A stretch of 21,848 bases of DNA from JAUIAI01 sp049680625 (GTDB taxonomy: Bacteria; Pseudomonadota; Gammaproteobacteria; Burkholderiales; Burkholderiaceae_E), in the NCBI GenBank assembly GCA_049680625.1, contig JBAUID010000105.1:1-21848 (forward strand). Direction: 5' to 3'. Below the pieces are notes generated by a model. That model was not told where the DNA came from. It searched no databases and saw only the letters and a list, made by a program, of their open reading frames with translations. Made by a program: the position numbers and the translations under genes. Positions 15,769-21,848 of the stretch are shown in pieces. The number at the start of each line of letters is the position of its first letter. Within the stretch, counting starts at the first letter, position 1.

Positions 15769-15781
15769 GAAACTACAAGGC
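15760..15781. terminator. Perfect 9-bp hairpin with GAAA loop containing both convergent stop codons
   Basis: GCCTTGTAG (15760-15768) and CTACAAGGC (15773-15781) are exact reverse complements around GAAA. The TAG of the cytochrome gene ends the left arm, and the TAG of the FAD/Fe-S gene (read leftward) ends the right arm, so both proteins end Ala-Leu-stop. There is no T-tract on either side. It is a likely shared 3' end or bidirectional transcription boundary. Confidence 0.6.
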
Positions 15782-18700
15782 CTCAGCAAGAATCTGGGCC
15801 ACATGCCGGGCATGCCGACTGGTGCCGTCAGCGATCTGATGCCGACAACTGGTACCGTCGGCGACAATAATTGTCTTGTTGTCCGCAGCGCGAACTGCCG
15901 GCAACAATGCTTGCTCCGCCATTTTTATCGAAACATCAATATGCTCAGCTTCATAGCCAAATGCGCCCGCCATACCGCAGCAACTGCTGTCAATAGTTTC
16001 CACCACCAGGCCGGGAACGAGGGACAAAACTCGCTCCACCGCACCCATCGCCCCAAAAGCTTTCTGATGACAATGCCCGTGCAGCAACGCGCGCCCGGCA
16101 GAAATCGGTTTGAGCTTGAGCTGCAAACGCCCTGCGTCAATTTCACCGGCCAGAAACTCTTCTAACAAAACAGCTTGTTTCGCTAACCGGGTTGCGCCAT
16201 CACCAAGTTCCATCACCGTGAATTCGTCTCGCATAGTGAACAAGCACGAGGGTTCAAGGCCTATCACGGGTAGGTCACGGTCTAAAAACGGTTGCAGGCT
16301 TCGCAGTGTGCGCTCAGCCTCCAGCCTTGCCCGGCCAACCATACCTGCGGCCAGGTAAGTTCGGCCGCAGCACAATCCGCGTCCAGAGTCAGGATCGTCT
16401 GCCAGTGGTGATGCAATATGGACTTGGTATCCGCCAACCTCCAGAACAACAACCGCAGCGTCAGCGACTTCACGTTCGAATGCATTGCTGAAAGTGTCAA
16501 CCCACAAAACGACTTCCTTGCCGGTTGCGCCAGCCTTCGATGGCGCTCCGTCTAGCCTCCGGCTCCGGAAAAAAGTGTCAGAACGGAATCTGGGCAGACT
16601 ACGCCGCGCGGAAATTCCCAGCAGCTTTTCACCGAGCCAGGGCAATCCCGGAATAGCGCTTCGCAAATTGGCCAGCCAGGCCAGCCTCGCGAGTATCGGC
16701 GCATAACGTGGCAAGTGCGCCACGAGTTTCTCGCGCATGCGCGCATCACGCCCCAACAACGACTGATAGGCAACTTCTATTTTCATGCGGGCCATATCAA
16801 CCCCGGTTGGGCATTCGCGCTTACACGCTTTGCAGCCCACACATAAGTCCATGGCCTCCCGTACGTCCTGACTACCAAGCCCACCGGGCAATTGCCCCGA
16901 CACGGCTAGTCGCAATGTATTGGCGCGGCCGCGGGTCAGATGCTGCTCCTGACGGGTGACCCGAAAGCTCGGGCACATTGCGCCAGCATCAAACTTGCGA
17001 CAATGGCCGTTGTTGTTGCACATTTCGACGGCTTTTGCAAACCCTCCAGAGGGATCGTCACCACTACCAGCGGGCGAAACGACTTCGGTCTGGGGGTCGG
17101 CCTGCACGTTCCAGGCCGACCAGTCCAGCGCTGTTTCAACCGGCCTGGCGGTATAACCCGGTCGAAAACGGAACAATCTGGTGTCGTCCATCTTTGGTGA
17201 GCGAACGATCTTTCCGGGGTTCATCAGGCCAAGGGGATCGAAGGCATCTTTCATCTGTTCGAAAGCCCGGTTCAGCCGCGGGCCAAATTGCCAGGCCACC
17301 CATTCACTGCGCACCAATCCGTCACCATGCTCACCTGAATACGCACCCTTGAACTTGCGTACCAGATCGGATGCCTCAATGGCAATCGCCCGCATTCGCT
17401 CAGCGCCGCCGCGCCGCATATCCAGGATCGGCCGAACATGTAGCGTGCCAACCGAAGCATGGGCATACCAGGTGCCCCGCGTGCCGTGGCGTTCAAATAC
17501 TTCAGTCAGTGCCGATGTGTATTCGGCCAGGTGTTCAAGCGGTACAGCGCAGTCTTCAATAAAACTGACCGGCTTACCGTCACCTTTGAGTGACATCATG
17601 ATGTTTAAGCCGGCTTTGCGCACCTCCCACAGGGCTTTTTGTTCGTCAGCGCCGGCCAGGCTGACAACCGTACCAGGCAGACCCAGTTCAGACATCAAGT
17701 CGGCGAGATCTGCGAGTTTTTCCCGTTGCACCTGAGCATCGTCGCCGGCAAATTCAACCAGTAAAATTGCTTCCGGCGTTGGTGCTGACGAGTCGGTTAA
17801 GGCGGTCTCGATCACCGACCGAAACGCCGGATTCTCGCGCGCCAGATCAATCATGGTGCGATCCACCAATTCGACAGCACATGGCCCAAGTCGTACGATA
17901 TGCTGGGCACTGTCCATTGCGGCATGGAAACTTGCAAAATTCACGACCCCAAGCGCCTTATGACGTGGCAATGGCGATAGTTTCAAATGCAGACGACGTG
18001 AATAAGCGAGCGTACCTTCAGAGCCGACCAGCAAATGCGCAAGGTTGACTTCTCCATCGTCGGTATAAGGCCGGGGGGACTGCGGAAAAAACACATCGAG
18101 GTTATAACCGCCTACCCGGCGCAATACGCGCGGCCAGTGTTTGGCAATTTCGTTACGTTCGCGGGCTCCAATTTCGAACAGACGTGAAACGAGTTCACTG
18201 GCCCGAGGCCCGGACAACGGTACTTGATTGTCTTCACCGAATGGACCAAAAAACTGCTCAGTGCCATCAGCAAGTAACGCGTCGATGCCCAACACATTGT
18301 GGACCATGTTGCCGTAGGCAATCGATCGGGAACCACACGAGTTGTTGCCCGCCATTCCACCCAGGGTGGCCTGGGCTGAGGTCGAAACATCAACCGGGAA
18401 CCATAACCCATGAGGCTTCAATTGTGCATTGAGGTCATCCAGTACCACACCCGGTTGTACAGTGACGGTTCGGGATGTCGTGTCGAGATCGGTAATCTCT
18501 CGCAGGAAATGGGAAGTATCAATTACCAGCGCTTCACCAACTGTTTGGCCACACTGGCTGGTGCCTGCCCCACGCGGTAACACCGGCACCTTCATGTCGG
18601 AAGCAATATCGAGGGTTGCCATTACGTCGGTGTCGTCCCGCGGCACCACAACTCCTACCGGGTTGACCTGGTAGATAGACGCATCAGTTGCGTACCGCCC

Positions 18701-18889
18701 CCGGGAGGCCGCGTCAAACATGACGTTGCCCCTCAGAACGCGCCGAAGTCGCTGTGCGAGACGCGAACGTTCCAGTGACACCGAGGAAACCGGTCGCAAC
18801 ACAGCAGATGCTGGCTTTGGGTCGAAATTATCGGGTCGCGTCGCGTCTTTCGCGTCTTTCGCGTCTTTCGATTCTATTGTTGTTCCCAT
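15773..18889 (-). CDS. FAD- and Fe-S-dependent D-2-hydroxyacid dehydrogenase (YdiJ/Dld-like)
   Basis: A 1038-residue fusion equivalent to a GlcD-like flavoprotein plus a GlcF-like iron-sulfur subunit. The FAD-binding domain (about 60-290) has PRGAGTSQCGQTVG (105-118) and GGMAGNNSCGSRS (177-189). The FAD-oxidase C domain (about 310-565) ends with the active-site motif SGEHGDG (518-524). Two ferredoxin-like clusters follow, with Cys624/630/639 and Cys683/686/689/693 (CVGCKACKRECP). Then come two CCG modules: GLCCGR (838-843) with EPSC, and GHCHQK with SSCCGMAG. Electrons from a D-2-hydroxyacid would pass through FAD and the clusters to the respiratory chain. The substrate could be D-lactate, D-2-hydroxyglutarate or glycolate. 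The start at 18889 is supported by AAGGTG 7 nt upstream. The N-terminus has a short KDA repeat. A serine-glyoxylate aminotransferase gene is divergent. Confidence 0.88.
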   Translation of the reverse strand: MGTTIESKDAKDAKDATRPDNFDPKPASAVLRPVSSVSLERSRLAQRLRRVLRGNVMFDAASRGRYATDASIYQVNPVGVVVPRDDTDVMATLDIASDMKVPVLPRGAGTSQCGQTVGEALVIDTSHFLREITDLDTTSRTVTVQPGVVLDDLNAQLKPHGLWFPVDVSTSAQATLGGMAGNNSCGSRSIAYGNMVHNVLGIDALLADGTEQFFGPFGEDNQVPLSGPRASELVSRLFEIGARERNEIAKHWPRVLRRVGGYNLDVFFPQSPRPYTDDGEVNLAHLLVGSEGTLAYSRRLHLKLSPLPRHKALGVVNFASFHAAMDSAQHIVRLGPCAVELVDRTMIDLARENPAFRSVIETALTDSSAPTPEAILLVEFAGDDAQVQREKLADLADLMSELGLPGTVVSLAGADEQKALWEVRKAGLNIMMSLKGDGKPVSFIEDCAVPLEHLAEYTSALTEVFERHGTRGTWYAHASVGTLHVRPILDMRRGGAERMRAIAIEASDLVRKFKGAYSGEHGDGLVRSEWVAWQFGPRLNRAFEQMKDAFDPLGLMNPGKIVRSPKMDDTRLFRFRPGYTARPVETALDWSAWNVQADPQTEVVSPAGSGDDPSGGFAKAVEMCNNNGHCRKFDAGAMCPSFRVTRQEQHLTRGRANTLRLAVSGQLPGGLGSQDVREAMDLCVGCKACKRECPTGVDMARMKIEVAYQSLLGRDARMREKLVAHLPRYAPILARLAWLANLRSAIPGLPWLGEKLLGISARRSLPRFRSDTFFRSRRLDGAPSKAGATGKEVVLWVDTFSNAFEREVADAAVVVLEVGGYQVHIASPLADDPDSGRGLCCGRTYLAAGMVGRARLEAERTLRSLQPFLDRDLPVIGLEPSCLFTMRDEFTVMELGDGATRLAKQAVLLEEFLAGEIDAGRLQLKLKPISAGRALLHGHCHQKAFGAMGAVERVLSLVPGLVVETIDSSCCGMAGAFGYEAEHIDVSIKMAEQALLPAVRAADNKTIIVADGTSCRHQIADGTSRHARHVAQILAEAL
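18841..18867. repeat. Three tandem 9-bp units inside the dehydrogenase N-terminus
   Basis: TCGCGTCTT occurs three times without a gap, encoding (Lys-Asp-Ala)x3 at residues 8-16 of the FAD/Fe-S protein. The unit length keeps frame, so copy-number change would alter only a hydrophilic tail. Confidence 0.85.
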
Positions 18890-19019
18890 CAGTGCTCACC
18901 TTGTGCAGGCGTCGCAGTTTTGCATACAAAGCAAGTCGCGCCAAATGACCCGATTTACCGTGGAATGCCCGAACCCGTTATCCTTTAGCCCTCAGGTTCG
19001 ACTATTTCCGGAGCAATTT
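18890..19019. promoter_or_regulatory. Divergent promoter region between the FAD/Fe-S dehydrogenase and the serine-glyoxylate aminotransferase
   Basis: 130 bp must hold both promoters if the starts at 18889 and 19020 are right. A TTTACC with 17-nt spacing to GTTATC is the best rightward pair, and it is weak. I see no clear operator palindrome. The ribosome sites AAGGTGAG (18902-18895, leftward) and GGAG (19010-19013, rightward) are clear. Confidence 0.4.
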
Positions 19020-20249
19020 GTGAAGCTACCCAGCGGCATCCGACTCAACGGCCACCCCAGCGGCCGTCACTTCCTGCAGATTCCGGGGCCCACAAACGTG
19101 CCGGACAGAATCCTGCGGGCGCTTGATAATCCAACGATTGACCATCGTGGCCCCGAATTTGCTGCACTGGGCCTGGCGGTCATTGCCGGCATGCAGCGGA
19201 TATTCAAAACGTCGAATCCGGTTGTCATATACCCGGCCTCAGGCACCGGTGCCTGGGAAGCGGCCCTGGCCAATACATTGTCGCCTGGTGATGCTGTTCT
19301 CATGTCTGAAACCGGACACTTTGCGTCGTTGTGGAAAAAGCTTGCGGAACGATTGCAGCTAAAACCTCGCTTCCTTCCCGGTGACTGGCGCCACGGGGTA
19401 GACGCACAAGCCATTGCAGCAGCTCTGGAAAAAGACACGCAACACGAGATTCGCGCGGTCTGTGTCGTGCACAACGAAACCTCAACCGCCGTGACCTCTG
19501 ATATCCCGGCGGTGCGCGCTGCCATTGATTCGGCCAAACATCCCGCATTATTAATGGTCGACACCATTTCATCACTCGCGTCGGTCGATTACCGCCATGA
19601 CGAATGGGGGGTTGATGTCACGATCAGCGGATCGCAAAAAGGGCTCATGCTACCGCCAGGACTGTCTTTTAATGCACTGAGCCCAAAAGCGATCGAAGCC
19701 AGCAAAAAATCAACCATGCCTATTTCTTACTGGGCCTGGGATGAAATCCTGGAGGCGAATAAAAAAGGCGTCTGGCCCAGTACCCCAGCGACCAATCTGC
19801 TTTACGGTCTGGTCGAGGCCATTGATATGCTTGAGGAAGAAGGACTGGATAACGTCTTTGCCCGCCATCTTCGCCATGCGCAGGCCACCCGGCAAGCTGT
19901 CAGCGCCTGGGGCCTCGAGCTACTGTGCCTTAATCCCGACGAACATAGTCCGGCACTCACTGCCGTACTGACCCCCGAAGTCAACGGCAAACGCCATGAC
20001 GCCGATGCCTTACGCAAAACAATCCTGGCCAACTTCAACATGTCACTGGGCACCGGGCTCGGTCAGTTAGCTGGCAAAGTATTTCGCATTGGCCATCTCG
20101 GTGACTTCAACGACCTGACCCTCATTGGCACCCTAGGCGGTGTCGAAATGGGTCTTGAACTGGCTGGCGTTCCGCATCAAACCGGCGGTGTTCAGGCGGC
20201 AATGGCTTACCTGGCTGCGAATAAGCCCAATTTGTCGGAGTCAGCTTAG
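19020..20249 (+). CDS. Serine-glyoxylate aminotransferase (class V)
   Basis: Transfers the amino group of serine to glyoxylate, giving hydroxypyruvate and glycine. This is a central step of the serine cycle and of glyoxylate disposal. The match to the SgaA/alanine-glyoxylate group is strong: FLQIPGPTNVPDRIL (18-32), HRGPEFA, YPASGTGAWEAAL (71-83), GDWRHGVD, VHNETSTAVTSDI, VDTISSLAS and the Schiff-base Lys207 in SGSQKGLMLPPG. 409 aa from the GTG at 19020, which has GGAG 6 nt upstream. The frame is open upstream to 18720, but that part runs antisense through the dehydrogenase gene and encodes its repeat on the other strand, so it is not counted. ATG-18945 is a weaker alternative. A class I aminotransferase follows after 3 nt. 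I see no other serine-cycle gene in the window, so glyoxylate or glycine metabolism is the safer inference. Confidence 0.92.
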   Translation: MKLPSGIRLNGHPSGRHFLQIPGPTNVPDRILRALDNPTIDHRGPEFAALGLAVIAGMQRIFKTSNPVVIYPASGTGAWEAALANTLSPGDAVLMSETGHFASLWKKLAERLQLKPRFLPGDWRHGVDAQAIAAALEKDTQHEIRAVCVVHNETSTAVTSDIPAVRAAIDSAKHPALLMVDTISSLASVDYRHDEWGVDVTISGSQKGLMLPPGLSFNALSPKAIEASKKSTMPISYWAWDEILEANKKGVWPSTPATNLLYGLVEAIDMLEEEGLDNVFARHLRHAQATRQAVSAWGLELLCLNPDEHSPALTAVLTPEVNGKRHDADALRKTILANFNMSLGTGLGQLAGKVFRIGHLGDFNDLTLIGTLGGVEMGLELAGVPHQTGGVQAAMAYLAANKPNLSESA

Positions 20250-20252
20250 CCG

Positions 20253-21431
20253 ATGTCACCACCCCATGCGCCCACCCTGGCCGGACGGACGGAGAAAATT
20301 GCACCGTTCTACGTCATGGAACTGGCAAAAAAAGCGGAAGCTTTACAAGCGGCTGGTGCACCGGTCATTCACCTGAGCATTGGCGAACCTGACTTTACCG
20401 CCCCGCCCGCCGTGGTTCAGGCGGTCAGTGATGCTGCCCGGGCCGGGCGCACGCAATACACGCCGGCAATGGGCATTATGCCGCTGCGAGAAGCCATCGC
20501 TGAATTTTACCGGTCACACTGGCAAATCAATATTTCGCCGGAACGCATCATGGTGACTGCGGGAGCCTCCGGTGCACTGTCCCTGGCATGCTGCGCCCTG
20601 GTTAACGCCGGCGATGGTGTCTTACTTTCGGATCCGGGTTACCCGTGCAACAAACATTTTGTCGCCGCCTACGACGGTGAACCGCAAATGGTGACCTGTG
20701 ACGCAAAATCCGGGTTTCAATTGAGTGACAAATTGATTCGCGAGCACTGGCAGTCGAACACTCGCGGTATTCTGGTTTCAACACCATCGAATCCGACCGG
20801 CACATCAGTTACTACTGCTGAAATGGGGAAAATTCTGGACACCGTCCGCGAGCGAGGTGGGTTTTCAATTGTTGATGAGATTTACCTTGGTTTGACTTAC
20901 GGCAGCGAGCCACCCCAGTCGGCATTGAGCCATGGTGATGACATGATAATCACCAACAGTTTCTCTAAGTATTTTAATATGACGGGATGGCGGCTGGGAT
21001 GGCTGGTGATTCCCGAACCTTTGGTGCCCGGATTCGAAAAACTGGCACAAAACCTGTATATCTGTGCGTCTGCACTTGCACAGCGCGCCGCCCTCGCCTG
21101 CTTTGAACCAGACAGCCTGGCGATCTATCACGAGCGCCACACCGCGTTTCGCGAACGTCGCGACTATATCGTTGCAGCATTGCGCAAAATCGGACTGACT
21201 ATTCCGGCAGAACCGGATGGCGCGTTTTACATCTATGCTGACATTAGCAAATTTTCTGATGACTCAGCGGCTTTTGCGCTCGACATTCTGGAAAAGACAC
21301 ATATTGCACTTGTTCCTGGCATGGATTTTGGCACCAGTGATCCCGCGCGTTATGTTCGTATCAGCTATGCGACCTCGATGGACAATCTCAAGCTGGCAGT
21401 CGACCGCCTCGACAAATATTTAAATAACTGA
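20253..21431 (+). CDS. Class I/II PLP-dependent aminotransferase
   Basis: 392 aa, aspartate-aminotransferase fold. Residues LSIGEPDFTAPP (41-52), YTPAMGIMPLREAIA, Asn180 in STPSNPTGT, Asp208 and Tyr211 in VDEIYLGL, Schiff-base Lys239 in NSFSKYFNMTGWRLGW, and the carboxylate-binding Arg in ARYVRISYA are all in place. A working aminotransferase for an alpha-amino acid is expected. The donor is unknown; alanine, aspartate or aromatic types are all possible. The gene starts 3 nt after the serine-glyoxylate aminotransferase stop, so it is almost certainly co-transcribed and perhaps supplies or uses the same amino pool. The ribosome site is weak (GGAG 12 nt upstream). It converges with the gene at the right edge. 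Confidence 0.88.
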   Translation: MSPPHAPTLAGRTEKIAPFYVMELAKKAEALQAAGAPVIHLSIGEPDFTAPPAVVQAVSDAARAGRTQYTPAMGIMPLREAIAEFYRSHWQINISPERIMVTAGASGALSLACCALVNAGDGVLLSDPGYPCNKHFVAAYDGEPQMVTCDAKSGFQLSDKLIREHWQSNTRGILVSTPSNPTGTSVTTAEMGKILDTVRERGGFSIVDEIYLGLTYGSEPPQSALSHGDDMIITNSFSKYFNMTGWRLGWLVIPEPLVPGFEKLAQNLYICASALAQRAALACFEPDSLAIYHERHTAFRERRDYIVAALRKIGLTIPAEPDGAFYIYADISKFSDDSAAFALDILEKTHIALVPGMDFGTSDPARYVRISYATSMDNLKLAVDRLDKYLNN

Positions 21432-21479
21432 TCAGGTGAATTGATCGGCTGATCGGGGGCAACAACACGTGGCAGCTGG

Positions 21480-21848
21480 TTAGCTCGCATCGCGCCCAAC
21501 ATGTCGGGGCACCGGCATCAGGTCGGACTGGTAAGCAAACAAGCCAGGGCTGCCGCCGGTATGAATAAAGGCCACTGTGCTGCCCGCCGGTATAGCTCCG
21601 CTCTTTACCAGGTGAATAAGCCCGGCCATACATCGTCCACTGTACACCGGGTCGAGCAACAAGGCTTCCTGACGCGCCCCAAGAAAAATTGCCGCACGCA
21701 CCGCGTCATTCATCTGACCGTAACCCGGCGCCAGCACGACATCATCTAAAACAATGTCGCGCCGGGATACCAGGCCTGACAATCCAAGCAATTCCTGTAA
21801 CTGCTCCACTCGCCTGGCAATGCGATGAGTTTGCGCATGCCGGTCACG
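21480..21848 (-). CDS. ACC deaminase/D-cysteine desulfhydrase family protein (C-terminal part)
   Basis: The window holds only the last ~123 residues; the frame stays open to the right edge, so the start is outside. The conserved end of this PLP family is visible: VLAPGYGQMNDAV, EALLLDPVYSGRCMAGLIHLV and VAFIHTGGSPGLFAY, the last two being the family's substrate and PLP-phosphate region. Members break down D-cysteine to pyruvate, sulfide and ammonia, or 1-aminocyclopropane-1-carboxylate to 2-oxobutyrate and ammonia. The residues that separate these activities are not in the window. An apparent internal GTG start at 21809 is not a real start. The gene converges on the class I aminotransferase with a 48-bp gap. 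Confidence 0.85.
   Translation of the reverse strand, partial: RDRHAQTHRIARRVEQLQELLGLSGLVSRRDIVLDDVVLAPGYGQMNDAVRAAIFLGARQEALLLDPVYSGRCMAGLIHLVKSGAIPAGSTVAFIHTGGSPGLFAYQSDLMPVPRHVGRDAS

Noticed and set aside
16736..16751. GCGCATGCGC-type palindrome within the FAD/Fe-S gene
   Set aside because: It lies inside well-conserved coding sequence and fits ordinary codon use; no regulatory context.
18720..19019. A 100-residue N-terminal extension of the serine-glyoxylate aminotransferase frame
   Set aside because: It is antisense to the start of the FAD/Fe-S gene, reads a repeat (ASFASF) that is only the mirror of the KDA repeat, and a GTG with a good ribosome site lies at 19020.
21429..21454. Three TGATC copies after the class I aminotransferase, possible terminator
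   Set aside because: Only a 5-bp stem (GATCA with TGATC) can form, and there is no T-tract; too weak to call.
1..21848. CRISPR arrays, tRNA or rRNA genes, insertion sequences, phage genes
   Set aside because: No spaced direct repeats, cloverleaf-like segments, transposase or integrase motifs, or terminal inverted repeats were seen on either strand.

Overview
The window looks like a chromosomal stretch of a heterotrophic, free-living proteobacterium, most likely a gammaproteobacterium. Supporting this are a zwf-hexR-edd-eda Entner-Doudoroff operon with HexR-type operators, a MaeB-type malic enzyme carrying a phosphotransacetylase-like tail, and a DUF1631 protein. I cannot name the species. 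Base composition is moderately GC-rich and fairly even. Genes are dense, and I saw no mobile element, rRNA, tRNA or CRISPR array.

Left part (1-5438): a SpeD-SpeE fusion (AdoMet decarboxylase plus spermidine synthase, entering from the left edge) and rsmE run rightwards. They converge on a leftward pair encoding an RNase Sa/barnase-type guanyl ribonuclease with an N-terminal export signal, and its barstar-type inhibitor. The pair is coupled by an ATGA overlap. A large leftward DUF1631 gene lies upstream of it.

Central carbon block (5671-13617): maeB (leftward) and zwf (rightward) are divergent across 388 bp. That gap holds two HexR-like boxes, two back-to-back promoter candidates with overlapping -35 elements, and a perfect 14-bp palindrome filling most of the maeB promoter spacer. 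Rightward from zwf follow hexR (TTG start overlapping the zwf stop), edd, eda (GTG start overlapping the edd end) and a small hotdog-fold thioesterase-like gene. Together zwf, edd and eda take glucose-6-phosphate to pyruvate and glyceraldehyde-3-phosphate. The lactonase gene pgl is absent from the operon. Zwf and malic enzyme both yield reduced nicotinamide cofactor, which makes joint control by the KDPG-sensing HexR plausible.

Right part (13706-21848): a class III (omega) aminotransferase and an orphan b561-type membrane cytochrome run rightwards and meet a leftward FAD/Fe-S D-2-hydroxyacid dehydrogenase. The two stop codons sit inside one perfect hairpin. Divergent from the dehydrogenase are a serine-glyoxylate aminotransferase and a class I aminotransferase. 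The right edge cuts a leftward ACC deaminase/D-cysteine desulfhydrase-family gene. This part looks like hydroxyacid, glyoxylate and amino-acid catabolism.

The most interesting items are the maeB/zwf control region, the exported RNase-barstar pair, and the hairpin that ends two convergent genes with the same Ala-Leu-stop sequence.
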